Assembly: GCF_002213425.1 (NCBI RefSeq)
Contig: NZ_NJGV01000002.1
Span: 186,001-250,000 of the forward strand
Source: Herbaspirillum aquaticum
GTDB lineage: Bacteria > Pseudomonadota > Gammaproteobacteria > Burkholderiales > Burkholderiaceae_D
Reading direction: 5' to 3'
DNA length: 64,000 nt
The first letter of the stretch is position 1. The number at the start of each line of letters is the position of its first letter. This document shows, one piece after another, positions 46,321 through 55,962 of the stretch. The notes beneath the pieces were generated by a model. That model was given only the letters and a program-made list of their open reading frames with translations. It searched no databases and was not told where the DNA came from. The position numbers and the translations under genes are program-made.

Positions 46321-47049
46321 ATGACAGCTTCCCATCGCCCCAGCGGCCGCAGCGTTTCGCAATTGCGCGACGTGCGCCTGACCCGCCAGTACACCAAGCA
46401 CGCCGAAGGCTCGGTGCTGGTTGAGTTCGGTGACACCCGCGTGCTCTGCACCGCCTCCATCGAGGAAAAGGTGCCCGGCTTCCTCAAGGGTAAAGGCCAG
46501 GGCTGGCTGACCGCCGAATACGGCATGCTGCCGCGCTCCACGCACACGCGCATGGACCGCGAAGCGGCCAAGGGCAAGCAATCCGGCCGTACCCAGGAAA
46601 TCCAGCGCCTGATCGGCCGTGCGCTGCGCGCCGCCTTCGACCTGGAAGCCTTCGGCGAGCGCACCCTGCAGCTGGACTGCGATGTCCTGCAGGCCGATGG
46701 CGGCACCCGCACCGCCGCCATTACCGGCGCCATGGTGGCCGCCTACGACGCCTTCAACGTACTGAAGTCGCGTGGCCTGATCGAAACCATTCCGGTCAAG
46801 CAGTTCGTGGCCGCAATCTCGGTGGGCGTTTACCAGGGTGTGCCGGTGCTGGACCTGGATTACTTCGAAGACTCGGATTGCGATACCGACATGAACGTGG
46901 TCATGACCGATGGCGGCCATTTCGTCGAAGTGCAGGGCACCGCCGAAGGCGCCGCCTTCGACCGCGCCACGCTCAACAGCCTGCTGGACCTGGCCCAGCA
47001 AGGCATCGCCACGCTCAACGGCCTGCAGAAGCAGGCCCTGGGCCTGTAA
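46321..47049 (+). CDS. rph: Ribonuclease PH
   Basis: This phosphorolytic 3' exonuclease trims tRNA precursors. The 242-residue protein shows [39 protein letters not shown], the phosphate-binding [25 protein letters not shown] segment ([14 protein letters not shown]) and [16 protein letters not shown]. Full length; unlike rph of E. coli K-12 it is not frameshifted. First gene of a plus-strand group with rdgB and hemW, though a terminator-like hairpin lies after it. Confidence 0.96.
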   Translation: MTASHRPSGRSVSQLRDVRLTRQYTKHAEGSVLVEFGDTRVLCTASIEEKVPGFLKGKGQGWLTAEYGMLPRSTHTRMDREAAKGKQSGRTQEIQRLIGRALRAAFDLEAFGERTLQLDCDVLQADGGTRTAAITGAMVAAYDAFNVLKSRGLIETIPVKQFVAAISVGVYQGVPVLDLDYFEDSDCDTDMNVVMTDGGHFVEVQGTAEGAAFDRATLNSLLDLAQQGIATLNGLQKQALGL

Positions 47050-47107
47050 TTCCCGGCCACGTCGCGGCGCAAATCGCCGTACAATGCCGCCAAGAAGCGA
47101 TGTGAAC

Positions 47108-47142
47108 AAAAACGCCATGTGCTCCACCGACATGGCGTTTTT
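47108..47142 (+). terminator. Terminator-like hairpin between rph and rdgB
   Basis: A 13-bp perfect stem (AAAAACGCCATGT with ACATGGCGTTTTT) with a 9-base loop. It is U-ended in both directions and would cut or reduce read-through from rph into rdgB-hemW. Confidence 0.8.
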
Positions 47143-47202
47143 CATTGGGGCGCAGGGGCTGTCATGCCCATCCCGCGCGCCTCGTCAAGATCAGGACCAG
47201 AC

Positions 47203-47793
47203 ATGCAACCCAAGCAAAAGATCGTGATGGCGTCCAACAACGCCGGCAAACTGAAGGAATTCGCCAGTCTCCTGGGCGACATCGGACTGGACGTGCGCCC
47301 GCAAGGCGAATTCGACGTACCCGAAGCCGAGGAACCTTTCGGCACCTTCGTCGAGAATGCCCTGACCAAGGCCCGCCACGCCGCCCGCCTGACCGGCCTG
47401 CCGGCGCTGGCCGATGATTCCGGGGTCTGCGTCAATGCCCTGGGCGGCGCGCCCGGCGTGTTTTCCGCGCGCTACGCCGGCGAACCCAAGTCGGATGCCA
47501 ACAACAACGCCAAGCTCATCGCTGATCTGGCTGCCCATGCCGACAAGTCCGCCTATTACTACTGCGTGCTGGTCTACGTGCGCCATGCGGACGACCCGCA
47601 GCCGGTGATCGCCGATGGTGTCTGGAAGGGCGAGATCATCGACCAGCCGCGCGGGCAGGGCGGCTTCGGCTACGACCCGTATTTCCTGCTGCCCTCCCTG
47701 GGCAAGACCGCCGCCGAACTGACGGCGGCCGAGAAGAACGCCGTCTCGCACCGTGGCCAGGCCTTGCGTGCCCTGGTCGAGAAGCTGGCATGA
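47203..47793 (+). CDS. rdgB: XTP/dITP pyrophosphatase RdgB
   Basis: RdgB clears non-canonical purine nucleotides (dITP, XTP) by hydrolysis to the monophosphates. The 196-residue protein opens with IVMASNNAGKLKEF and shows FVENALTKARHAA, ADDSGVCVNALGGAPGVFSARYAG, GGFGYDPYF and AEKNAVSHRGQAL, all active-site landmarks. The frame is open upstream to 47119, but MQPKQKIVMASNN is the natural start. It overlaps hemW by four bases (ATGA). Confidence 0.96.
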   Translation: MQPKQKIVMASNNAGKLKEFASLLGDIGLDVRPQGEFDVPEAEEPFGTFVENALTKARHAARLTGLPALADDSGVCVNALGGAPGVFSARYAGEPKSDANNNAKLIADLAAHADKSAYYYCVLVYVRHADDPQPVIADGVWKGEIIDQPRGQGGFGYDPYFLLPSLGKTAAELTAAEKNAVSHRGQALRALVEKLA

Positions 47794-49034
47794 TCCCCAT
47801 CAAGCCGATCCCGGCCGACCTCCCGGCCGGCCAGGCGGCCAGCGGTCCGGCCCAGGCCGCGCTGGCCTTCCTGAAGCCCGGCAGCCTGCAACTGACGGCC
47901 TTGCCGCCGCTGTCGCTGTACGTGCATTTCCCGTGGTGCGTGCGCAAGTGCCCGTATTGCGACTTCAACTCCCACGAGGTCAAGGGCAGTTTCCCGGAAG
48001 AGGCCTACCTGGATGCGCTGCGCAGCGACCTGGAGCAGTCGCTGCCGCTGGTCTGGGGCCGCAAGATCCATACGATCTTCATCGGCGGTGGCACCCCCAG
48101 CTTGCTCTCGGCGGCCGGGCTGGACCGCCTGCTGTCGGACCTGCGCACCCTGCTGCCCTTCGATGGCGACATCGAGATCACCATGGAAGCCAATCCCGGC
48201 ACTTTTGAAGCCGACAAGTTCCGGTCCTATCGGGAGAGCGGCATCAGCCGCCTGTCCATCGGCATCCAGAGCTTCAACGGCCAGCACCTGCATGCCCTGG
48301 GCCGCATCCATGATGGCGACCAGGCGCGCAAGGCGGTGGAGATCGCCCAGGCCAACTTCGACAATTTCAACCTTGACCTGATGTATGCGCTGCCGCAGCA
48401 GACCCTGGCAGAGGCGCGGTCCGACATCGAAACGGCCATCGCCTTCGCGCCGCCGCACCTGTCGCTATATCACCTGACGCTGGAGCCCAATACGCTCTTC
48501 GCCAAGTACCCGCCGCCGGTGCCCGATGACGATGCCAGCGCTGACATGCAGGACATGATCGCCGAACTGACCACCGCCGCCGGTTACGTCAACTACGAGG
48601 TCTCGGCCTACGCCCAGCCCAAGCGGCGCGCCCGCCACAACCTCAATTACTGGCAATTCGGCGACTACCTTGGCATCGGTGCCGGGGCGCATTCCAAGCT
48701 TTCGTTCCCGCACCGCATCGTGCGCCAGATGCGTTACAAGCACCCGCAGTCCTATCTGGAGCACGCCAAGGCCGGGACCCCGGTGCAGGAAGAAGCCGAA
48801 ATCGGCCGCGATGCCCTGGGCTTTGAATTCATGCTCAATGCCCTGCGCCTGACGGAGGGATTCTCACCGAATCTCTTTGCTGAACGCACCGGCATGAGCC
48901 TGAACCAGATCGAAAAATCGCTGAATCTGGCAGAGCAAAAAGGCATGTTGTATCGCGATCACGCTTTGATCCGGCCGACTGATCTTGGCCGCCGTTTCCT
49001 CAATGATTTGCAGGAAATTTTCTTGTCAGAGTAA
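47790..49034 (+). CDS. hemW: Radical-SAM heme chaperone HemW
   Basis: This 414-residue radical-SAM protein is related to coproporphyrinogen III oxidase HemN; HemW is known as a heme-binding insertion factor for respiratory enzymes. It has the iron-sulfur motif CVRKCPYC (about residues 51-58), FIGGGTPSLL, EANPGTFEADKF and SRLSIGIQSFN. The C-terminal HemN domain has the GAGAHSKLSF segment. The HemN-specific N-terminal extension is absent, supporting HemW. Overlaps rdgB. Confidence 0.93.
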   Translation: MIPIKPIPADLPAGQAASGPAQAALAFLKPGSLQLTALPPLSLYVHFPWCVRKCPYCDFNSHEVKGSFPEEAYLDALRSDLEQSLPLVWGRKIHTIFIGGGTPSLLSAAGLDRLLSDLRTLLPFDGDIEITMEANPGTFEADKFRSYRESGISRLSIGIQSFNGQHLHALGRIHDGDQARKAVEIAQANFDNFNLDLMYALPQQTLAEARSDIETAIAFAPPHLSLYHLTLEPNTLFAKYPPPVPDDDASADMQDMIAELTTAAGYVNYEVSAYAQPKRRARHNLNYWQFGDYLGIGAGAHSKLSFPHRIVRQMRYKHPQSYLEHAKAGTPVQEEAEIGRDALGFEFMLNALRLTEGFSPNLFAERTGMSLNQIEKSLNLAEQKGMLYRDHALIRPTDLGRRFLNDLQEIFLSE

Positions 49035-49176
49035 AGCCGTGTTGCAAGCCGCCTTTTATCGGGTATATTTAGAAAAAATTTAATTTTAATTAAGTATTCT
49101 GCTGGGAAACTTGTTAATAGTTTTTTAACATTGCAGAGCGTCTCAGCAAATCAATGCGGCGCGCCACGATAAAAAT

Positions 49177-50376
49177 ATGGCTGTTCAGGATAAAAGCGTT
49201 CCATTCCCACTCGTGTTTTTGCAGCCCGTCGCGGACGTCCACCACGTCTGGACCGCGCTGTCGCTGCATATTTCACCGGCGGTCGAAGATGACAATGCGT
49301 TGTTGTCTCGCTTGTTCAACGAGTTTGACCTGCACGACGCACTGGGTGGTCTGAGCTGCATCATTCCGGTGCGCGACCCGGCGATCTTCGCGCCGGAATT
49401 CCGGCATGAGATCCCGCAAGGCCAGCTCGCATTGCGGGTTCCGGTCGAACATTGCGTGGACCCCGGCAAGATCGATGCGCTGGACTGGCTTTACAGCCGG
49501 GGCTTTGCCATCATCGCCGACGGCTTGCCGGCACAGGGCGCGAGCGTATTTCCCTTTGTCGAATCGATGGCGCTGGATGCCGGCGTGGGCCACCTGCCTG
49601 AAACCGGACAATGGCTGCATCGCCTGCGGGGCCCGCACCTGGCCGAGAACGTCGGTGATGCCATTCAGTTTGACGCCTGCCGGGCTGAAGGTTTCCGTTG
49701 GTTCTCGGGTGACTATGCGCTGCATCCCGACAGCCGCCTGTCTCAAAAGAATTCGATTTCCCGTGCCCGCCTGCTGAAGCTGCTGGAACTGGTGGCGCGC
49801 GACGCCGATGCCAACGAACTGGAATCGCTGCTCAAGCAAGATCCGGCCTTGTCATACCAGCTCTTCAAACTGGTCAGCTCGGCGGCCTTCGGTTTCTCGG
49901 CGCACATCACCAATTTCACCCAGGCCATCAACCTGCTGGGCCGCCGCCAACTGCAGCGCTGGCTGCAATTGCTGCTGTATGCCCGCTTCCCCGGCGACGA
50001 GTCGGCCAATCCGCTGCTGCCGCGCGCGGCTGCCCGCGCCGCCATGATGGAAGCGATGGCACAGAAGGTGGAGTGCACCCAGGAAGAGCTGGATCGCGCC
50101 TTCATCACCGGCATGTTTTCCCTGCTGGACATCCTCTTGGGCATGCCCTTGAACGACATCATCGAGCCGCTCAAGCTGCCGTTGGACATCGTCAATGCGC
50201 TGGTATACCGCACCGGCCGGCTGGGCAAGCTGCTCGATGTGGTGGAGCGCTCCGAAGACGGCCGCATTCCCCTGCGCCATGTCGACCTGGATGCCGCCGG
50301 CCTCGATGCCGAGGTGTATTGCCGTTGTCTCATCCAGGCCTTCAATTGGGCCACACGCGTCAGCACCGAGGCGTGA
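49177..50376 (+). CDS. HDOD protein with degenerate EAL half
   Basis: This 399-residue paralogue of the EAL-HDOD protein at 33.4 kb has the same length plan. The N-terminal half (about 10-185) lines up with EAL ([19 protein letters not shown] against RQPILSRDQDLIGYELLFR), but every catalytic residue is gone: the E of EAL is lost, NVD becomes RVP, and the DD becomes IADG. The HDOD half (about 190-390) is well kept, with [11 protein letters not shown] and [17 protein letters not shown]. It overlaps the next gene, a PAS-GGDEF-EAL protein, so it may act as its partner. The upstream 142 bases are AT-rich with GTTAA/TTAAC arms. Confidence 0.82.
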   Translation: MAVQDKSVPFPLVFLQPVADVHHVWTALSLHISPAVEDDNALLSRLFNEFDLHDALGGLSCIIPVRDPAIFAPEFRHEIPQGQLALRVPVEHCVDPGKIDALDWLYSRGFAIIADGLPAQGASVFPFVESMALDAGVGHLPETGQWLHRLRGPHLAENVGDAIQFDACRAEGFRWFSGDYALHPDSRLSQKNSISRARLLKLLELVARDADANELESLLKQDPALSYQLFKLVSSAAFGFSAHITNFTQAINLLGRRQLQRWLQLLLYARFPGDESANPLLPRAAARAAMMEAMAQKVECTQEELDRAFITGMFSLLDILLGMPLNDIIEPLKLPLDIVNALVYRTGRLGKLLDVVERSEDGRIPLRHVDLDAAGLDAEVYCRCLIQAFNWATRVSTEA

Positions 50377-50381
50377 TTACG

Positions 50382-52463
50382 ATGATCTCCTCCGTGGGCA
50401 CTGACGATCTGGCATGCTGTTCGGCACTGCTGGACGCCATGCAGAACCTGCAGGGCATGGCCTTGCACGCCGCGCTCGGAGGGATTGCATCCGGCTTGCT
50501 CAAGCGTCCGGGCGGACGCTTCGTGGTCAGCCTGCCCGCCGTGACACCCGATGGGCTGTGCCAGGTGGTTGAGCATGAGGATGCACAGTTCGGCTACTTC
50601 GTCTTCCCGGCCCTGATCCGTCCTTACACGGAACTGGAGCGTACGCGCCTGGCGATGCTGGCGGCCTTCCTGGGGCGCCTGATGCAACGCCGTGCCGAGA
50701 CCGACAAGCGCGCCCGTTCGCTGGACCAGATCGAAGCCAAGCTGGAGCAGCAGGCCCAGATCCTGAACCAGATGCACGAGTCGGTCATCACCATGGACCC
50801 GGCCGGTTTCATCACCAGCTGGAACCGCGGCGCCGAGCAGCTCTTCGGCTACAGCGCGCTGGAAGCCATCGGCCGCAATGTGCTCTTCCTCTACGAGAAC
50901 GAAGAGGAAGAGGATTCGCTGCACGACCTGTTCCTGGAGCAGGGTGGCCGCGAGATGGAGGTGCGTCGCCGCAAGAAGTCCGGCGAGGTGTTCTGGGCCA
51001 GCCTGTCGTTGTCGGTCATGCGTGACCAGAGCGGCCATCCGATCGGCCTGATCGGCTATCTGAACGACATCACCGAACGCAAGAATGCGGAAAAGCTGAT
51101 CCATCACCTGGCCTATTACGATGCCTTGACGGGCTTGCCCAACCGCACCTTGCTCACCCGCACCGTGGATCAGGCGCTTACCGAAGCCCGCCATGAAAGC
51201 ATGCACGGCTGCGTGATGTTTATCGACCTGAATCGCTTCAAGCCCATCAACGATACGCTGGGCCATGTGGCCGGCGACATGCTGCTGGTGGAGGTGGCCC
51301 TGCGCTTGCGCCGCGCCTTGCGCGAGCAGGATGTGGTGGCGCGCCTGGGCGCCGACGAATTTGCGGTGGCCCTGTTCGATATCGACAAGGATTACCATCC
51401 CGGCTTCGTGGCCCAGAAACTGCTGGCCGTCTTCGATGATCCATTCTTCATCGATGGCCACGAGTTGCGCGTGGGCGCCAGCATTGGCGTGAGCATGTAT
51501 CCGGAAGATGCCAGCGATACCGAAACCCTGCTGCGCCTGGCCGACATCGCCATGTACCGGGCCAAGCAGGGTGGCGACAACAATGAAAACGGCTACGTCT
51601 ATTACAGCGAAGAGATGAATCGCAACACGCTGGACCTGTTGCGCATCGAAACCGGTTTGCTGCACGCCTTCGAATACAACGAATTGCTGCTGTACTACCA
51701 GCCCAAGGTGGATATGAACACCCTGGCCATCACCGGTGGCGAGGCCCTGGTGCGCTGGCAGCATCCGGAGCGCGGATTGCTGCTGCCGGGTGAATTCATC
51801 CCGATTGCTGAAGAAACCGGCCTGATCGTGCAGTTGAGCGATTGGGTGCTGGACGCCGTATGCCGCCAGGCGCGCTCGTGGAAAGAAGCCGGCCTGGCAC
51901 CGATCCGCATCGCCCTGAACGTGACGGCGCGCGAATTCACCCGCTCCCTGCCGGACCGTGTTCGTGCGGCCCTGAACCGGCATGCGCTCAGCGGCGACTG
52001 GCTGGAGCTGGAAATCACCGAGAGCATGCTGATGCACAGCACCGATCGCGTCATTTCCATCATGGAAAAGATCTGCAGCCTGGGCATCACGATTTCGCTG
52101 GATGACTTCGGGACCGGCTATTCCAGCCTCTCGTACCTGAAGCGCTTCCCCATCAATACGCTCAAGATCGACCGTTCCTTCACCATGGGCATCCCTGACG
52201 ATACCAATGACTGCGCCATTGCCAGCGCCATCATCGGCATCGCCAAGCAATTGCGCCACAAGGTCATCGCCGAAGGGGTGGAGACTGAAAAGCAATTCAA
52301 CTTCCTGCGCGAAGCCGGTTGCAACGAATTGCAGGGCTTCCTCTTCTCGCGCCCCATTCCGGCGGCGGACTTCCATGCCATGCTGCTGGAGGGGCGCAAG
52401 CTCAACGTGATGCAGCAGGCGGCTTCGTCCGCGCTGCCTGCGGCAGGTTTGCCCGGGCAATGA
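50382..52463 (+). CDS. PAS-GGDEF(GADEF)-EAL cyclic-di-GMP protein
   Basis: This 693-residue cytoplasmic protein has an N-terminal unknown region (about 1-100), a short coiled coil (about 100-130), PAS (about 130-245), GGDEF (about 255-420) and EAL (about 430-680). The GGDEF motif is changed to GADEF (residues 323-327), with an intact inhibitory RxxD (REQD) five residues before. The EAL site is complete ([50 protein letters not shown]), so the protein is most likely a phosphodiesterase. GTG 50373, which overlaps the HDOD stop, is an alternative start. The pairing with the HDOD gene suggests a joint function. Confidence 0.92.
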   Translation: MISSVGTDDLACCSALLDAMQNLQGMALHAALGGIASGLLKRPGGRFVVSLPAVTPDGLCQVVEHEDAQFGYFVFPALIRPYTELERTRLAMLAAFLGRLMQRRAETDKRARSLDQIEAKLEQQAQILNQMHESVITMDPAGFITSWNRGAEQLFGYSALEAIGRNVLFLYENEEEEDSLHDLFLEQGGREMEVRRRKKSGEVFWASLSLSVMRDQSGHPIGLIGYLNDITERKNAEKLIHHLAYYDALTGLPNRTLLTRTVDQALTEARHESMHGCVMFIDLNRFKPINDTLGHVAGDMLLVEVALRLRRALREQDVVARLGADEFAVALFDIDKDYHPGFVAQKLLAVFDDPFFIDGHELRVGASIGVSMYPEDASDTETLLRLADIAMYRAKQGGDNNENGYVYYSEEMNRNTLDLLRIETGLLHAFEYNELLLYYQPKVDMNTLAITGGEALVRWQHPERGLLLPGEFIPIAEETGLIVQLSDWVLDAVCRQARSWKEAGLAPIRIALNVTAREFTRSLPDRVRAALNRHALSGDWLELEITESMLMHSTDRVISIMEKICSLGITISLDDFGTGYSSLSYLKRFPINTLKIDRSFTMGIPDDTNDCAIASAIIGIAKQLRHKVIAEGVETEKQFNFLREAGCNELQGFLFSRPIPAADFHAMLLEGRKLNVMQQAASSALPAAGLPGQ

Positions 52464-52719
52464 GGCCACCGGCCGGTGAGCGCCTTCGCGCTGCCGGTCT
52501 CCTGCGTTTTCTTCCCGATTTCCGTGTTGTCCTGCGCTGGATGCGGCCCTATGCTGGAGCTCGCCTTGTGAGAAATCCGAGACTTTCGGGCATTCTCTCG
52601 AAGTATTTCGGTCCGACTGGAGAATGCTGTCCAGATTTCATCACGGATTTCACTGATTTTTGGCGGGCTGCCGTGTCAATGCATATTCTTCACCATACAA
52701 CCAACGAAGGAGAACGATC
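52464..52719 (+). other. Intergenic region before sodC
   Basis: These 256 bases separate the PAS-GGDEF-EAL gene from sodC. I see no gene and no clear terminator; an AT-rich segment at 52680-52705 could be the sodC promoter. Confidence 0.35.
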
Positions 52720-53256
52720 ATGAAACGACGTATTGCACAGCTGGCCCTGCTGGCCTGCACCTCTGCAGCATCGCTGGCCATGGCGGCGGAGGCGCCCATC
52801 AAGGTGCCGCTGAACCTGGTCAACGGCCAGGGAGTGGTGGCTGCGGCGGGCGAGGTGACCATCAGCGAGACGCCGTATGGACTGGTGTTCCAGCCGGCAT
52901 TGTCGGGCTTGCCCGCCGGTGTGCACGGCTTCCACGTACACCAGAACGCTTCCTGCGCGCCACTGGAGAAGGATGGGAAGATGGAGCCTGCCCTGGCAGC
53001 TGGCGGCCATTGGGATCCACAGAAGACGGGCAAGCATGAAGGACCCTACGGCGAGGGGCATCTGGGAGACCTGCCTGCCCTTTACGTGAGCGCGGATGGC
53101 AAGGCCGACTACCCGGTGCTGGCGCCGCGCCTGAAGACGCTGGCTGAAGTGCGGGGACATGCGCTGATGGTGCACGTGGGCGGGGATAATCACTCGGATC
53201 ATCCGGCTGCGCTGGGTGGCGGGGGCGTGCGACTTGCGTGCGGGGTGATCCAGTAA
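52720..53256 (+). CDS. sodC: Periplasmic Cu/Zn superoxide dismutase
   Basis: SodC converts superoxide to oxygen and peroxide in the periplasm. The 178-residue precursor has a signal peptide ([18 protein letters not shown], cleaved near AMAAE). Copper ligands are in HGFHVHQ and the VHVGGDNH region; the bridging/zinc site is in [29 protein letters not shown]; the disulfide Cys pair is in NASCAP and RLACGV. AAGGAGA lies just before the ATG. It ends with a hairpin shared with the tRNA gene. Confidence 0.94.
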   Translation: MKRRIAQLALLACTSAASLAMAAEAPIKVPLNLVNGQGVVAAAGEVTISETPYGLVFQPALSGLPAGVHGFHVHQNASCAPLEKDGKMEPALAAGGHWDPQKTGKHEGPYGEGHLGDLPALYVSADGKADYPVLAPRLKTLAEVRGHALMVHVGGDNHSDHPAALGGGGVRLACGVIQ

Positions 53257-53370
53257 GGTTTTGCTCTGCTGGCGGCGCTGCGGGATAGGCGGTCAGGCAC
53301 CATGCCTTGGATTGCTCTCGTGCAGCCGCATAAATTTGGAGTGCGGAATATATTGGAATATTGGAAGGAC

Positions 53371-53408
53371 AAATGAAAAACGGGTCCATCAGGACCCGTT
53401 TTTCATTT
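53371..53408. terminator. Bidirectional terminator between sodC and tRNA-Ser
   Basis: A 17-bp perfect stem (53371-53387 with 53392-53408) and a four-base loop contain A and T runs on either flank. It can end sodC on the plus strand and the tRNA transcript on the minus strand, 8 bases beyond the CCA end. Confidence 0.93.
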
Positions 53409-53415
53409 GAAGCTT

Positions 53416-53509
53416 TGGCGGAGACGGAGGGATTCGAACCCTCGATACAGGTTTAAGCCCGTATGCTTCCTTAGCAGGGAAGTGCCTTCGACCACTCGGC
53501 CACGTCTCC
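53416..53509 (-). tRNA. tRNA-Ser (anticodon GCU)
   Basis: This 94-base serine tRNA reads AGC/AGU codons. On the minus strand the acceptor stem GGAGACG pairs with CGTCTCC, followed by the discriminator G and an encoded CCA. The T arm GAGGG-TTCGAAT-CCCTC is perfect, the long variable arm is typical of serine tRNAs, and the anticodon loop is CTGCTAA. A terminator lies directly downstream. Confidence 0.96.
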
Positions 53510-53652
53510 ACACTGAAGGCTGTTATCGCATTGCTGCGTTGCCTCAGCGAAGACCGAGATAATATCTTCTCATTTGCATCCGGTCAACAGTCGTCTTGCA
53601 AATAAACACTGTTTTTTCACCGGTGCGGTCTTCGCTTTGCGCCGTGCGTGAT

Positions 53653-54906
53653 TTACTTGGCGCTGTCCAGGTCAAATGCCTTGTGCAGGGCGCGCACGGC
53701 CAGTTCCATGTACTTTTCGTCGATCAGCACCGAGATCTTGATTTCCGAGGTGGAGATCATCTGGATGTTCACGCCTTCTTCCGACAGCGTACGGAACATC
53801 TGCGAAGCGATACCCACATGGCTGCGCATGCCCACGCCCACCACCGAAACCTTGGAGACCTTGGTGTCGCCATTGATGGCAGCCGCACCGATGTGCGCCT
53901 TGACGCTGTTGTTGAGCACTTCCACGGCCTTGGCGTATTCGCCGCGCGGCACCGTGAAGGTGAAGTCGGTCTTGCCTTCCACCGACTGGTTCTGGATGAT
54001 CATGTCCACTTCGATGTTGGCGTCGGCCACCGGGCCCAGGATCTGGTAGGCGATGCCCGGACGATCGGGCACGCCCAGCACGGTGATCTTGGCTTCGTCG
54101 CGGCTGAAGGCGATGCCGGTGATGGTTGCTTGTTCCATGTTCTTGTCTTCCTCAAACGAAATCAGGGTGCCGGAGGCGGCTTCTTCGGCCAGCGGCGTGA
54201 GCGGGTCGGTCAGCGACGACAGCACGCGGGTCGGCATCTTGTAGTTGCCGGCGAATTCCACGGAGCGGATCTGCAGGACCTTGGAACCCAGGGACGCCAT
54301 TTCCAGCATCTCTTCGAAGGTCACGGTCTTGAGGCGGCGAGCATCGCTCACCACGCGCGGGTCAGTCGTGTAGACGCCATCGACGTCGGTGTAGATCAGG
54401 CACTCCGCCGCCTTGATGGCAGCGGCCACGGCCACGGCCGAGGTATCCGAGCCGCCACGGCCCAGGGTGGTGATGTTGCCGTCGGCGTCCACGCCCTGGA
54501 AACCGGTGATGATGACGACCTTGCCGGCGTTGAGATCCTTGCGGACCTTGGCATCATCGATGGAGCGGATGCGCGCCTTGGTGAAGGCCGAGTCGGTCTT
54601 GATGGGGACTTGCCAGCCAGCGTAGGAGACGGCCTGCTTGCCCAGCGCCTGCAGGGCGATGGCCAGGAGCGCCACCGAGACCTGTTCGCCGGTCGAGGCC
54701 AGCATGTCCAGCTCACGGCCGTCGGGCTGGGCCATGATTTCCTTGGCCATGCCCAGGAGACGGTTGGTTTCACCAGACATCGCCGAAGGCACGACAACGA
54801 TCTGATGGCCGGCGTCGTGCCATTTGGCAACGCGCTTTGCGACATTCTGGATGCGCTCGATCGAGCCCATCGAGGTGCCGCCGTATTTGTGAACGTATAA
54901 AGCCAT
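53653..54906 (-). CDS. lysC: Aspartate kinase
   Basis: LysC phosphorylates aspartate, the first step toward lysine, threonine and methionine. The 417-residue protein has the N-terminal kinase core (ALYVHKYGGTSMGS, TGFQGVDADGNITTLGRGGSDTSA, TDVDGVYTTDPR) and two C-terminal ACT domains (from about 265), with the internal start region (MEQATITGIAFSRDEAKIT) typical of enzymes inhibited by lysine plus threonine. The start MALYVHKYGG is the family N-terminus; the frame opens 33 bases upstream. It lies upstream of tRNA-Ser on the same strand. Confidence 0.96.
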   Translation of the reverse strand: MALYVHKYGGTSMGSIERIQNVAKRVAKWHDAGHQIVVVPSAMSGETNRLLGMAKEIMAQPDGRELDMLASTGEQVSVALLAIALQALGKQAVSYAGWQVPIKTDSAFTKARIRSIDDAKVRKDLNAGKVVIITGFQGVDADGNITTLGRGGSDTSAVAVAAAIKAAECLIYTDVDGVYTTDPRVVSDARRLKTVTFEEMLEMASLGSKVLQIRSVEFAGNYKMPTRVLSSLTDPLTPLAEEAASGTLISFEEDKNMEQATITGIAFSRDEAKITVLGVPDRPGIAYQILGPVADANIEVDMIIQNQSVEGKTDFTFTVPRGEYAKAVEVLNNSVKAHIGAAAINGDTKVSKVSVVGVGMRSHVGIASQMFRTLSEEGVNIQMISTSEIKISVLIDEKYMELAVRALHKAFDLDSAK

Positions 54907-55434
54907 AGGGGATAAAAAAAGGTGGCCCGACTTTGACAAGAAAACCCTTAGCTAGGCCGGAGGGAACAAACCCTTGACTTTACATGCGGTGCGCCAAAAT
55001 CTCAAGGGAAAGCGTGATCTGGCAAGCATTTGCGGGGATTTTTGCATGTCGCATCGCAGCAAAAAAGCGCGCTGACAGGGCAAGGCGCGCACGATTTGCC
55101 AGACTCGGGCGATGAGAATGCGTACTCCATGCATCAAAGGCAGGGCAGGTGAGGAAATTGGGCGGGGATGGCGTGGAGGAGGGAAGACAGGCGTGGTGCA
55201 CCAGCTGTCATGTGCCCGTTTGTTGCTGGCGACATGGCAGATGGTGCTGCGGTACGTATTTGCGGTACTGCTGGTAAAGCGGCTACGGTCTTGCAGGATC
55301 CCGATGCGGTGGTTCAGACGCAGGTGGCAGGCACTCGTTCGCGTTCATGCTGTGTAACGCGGGGGATGCGCCGGTGCGGAACGCTGCCGGGTTGGAATCG
55401 GTCCATCCGGGGACCGGATGCAGATCGGTTCCGA
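54907..55434. other. 528-base gap upstream of lysC
   Basis: I find no convincing gene. A few short open frames exist on both strands, with poor codon use and no recognisable family. The only supported element is the lysC promoter candidate near its lower end. Confidence 0.5.
54977..55005 (-). promoter_or_regulatory. Candidate sigma-70 promoter of lysC
   Basis: On the minus strand TTGAGA and TAAAGT lie exactly 17 bases apart, and the -10 is 70 bases before the lysC ATG. Confidence 0.5.
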
Positions 55435-55713
55435 TCAGGCGCCGGTGTAGAGGTTCTGTGCCGAGGTCTTGGCTTGTTGCACTTGGTTGGCGACATCCTG
55501 GCGGCTCAGCTGCGAGGGAGCCTGGTGGATGATCGGGTACTCGTTGCGCGAAGCGATTTCATGGTTGGCTTGGGCGCGTTGCAGTTCGGCCTTCACGTCA
55601 GCACGGGTCTGGGTCGACTGGAACGGGGTTTCCGGGGGATACGGGGCTTCAGCCATGGCGGCGCCGGCAGCGGCGAGCAGGGAGGCGGCAACGATGATGT
55701 TCTTGATGTTCAT
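55435..55713 (-). CDS. DUF4148 small secreted protein
   Basis: This 92-residue protein has a signal peptide (MNIKNIIVAASLLAAAGAAMA, cleaved before EAPYPP) and a short mature part with QTRADVKAELQRAQANHE, the hallmark of DUF4148, a family abundant in Burkholderiales. Function is unknown; probably periplasmic. The frame runs upstream, but ATG 55713 gives a correct signal peptide. It is divergent from a LysR gene, with 249 bases between. Confidence 0.85.
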   Translation of the reverse strand: MNIKNIIVAASLLAAAGAAMAEAPYPPETPFQSTQTRADVKAELQRAQANHEIASRNEYPIIHQAPSQLSRQDVANQVQQAKTSAQNLYTGA

Positions 55714-55962
55714 GATAATGTCCTTCGTTTGGGTTGATGGGGTCTTCTTCTCCAGGGGCCGGCGAGTCGTGGGACTGATCCATGCTCTCCTTGTGGGAAA
55801 GCCCACTCGTGGGCGCCTTGGCGAAGCCGGTGGGTGCGTTGCTTGTTGCTTTGTTGCATTGCGCCAACCGATGACTGAAGTGTAAATATTGCGAAGACAA
55901 AGAAAAATAGGTTTAATCGGAATTGACTATTTCTCTTTCTGGAACAATCGAGGGCTTGAAAA

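Noticed and set aside
54952-55201. Short open frames on the minus strand upstream of lysC
   Set aside because: No ribosome site, poor codon use and no recognisable protein; they overlap the lysC promoter candidate.
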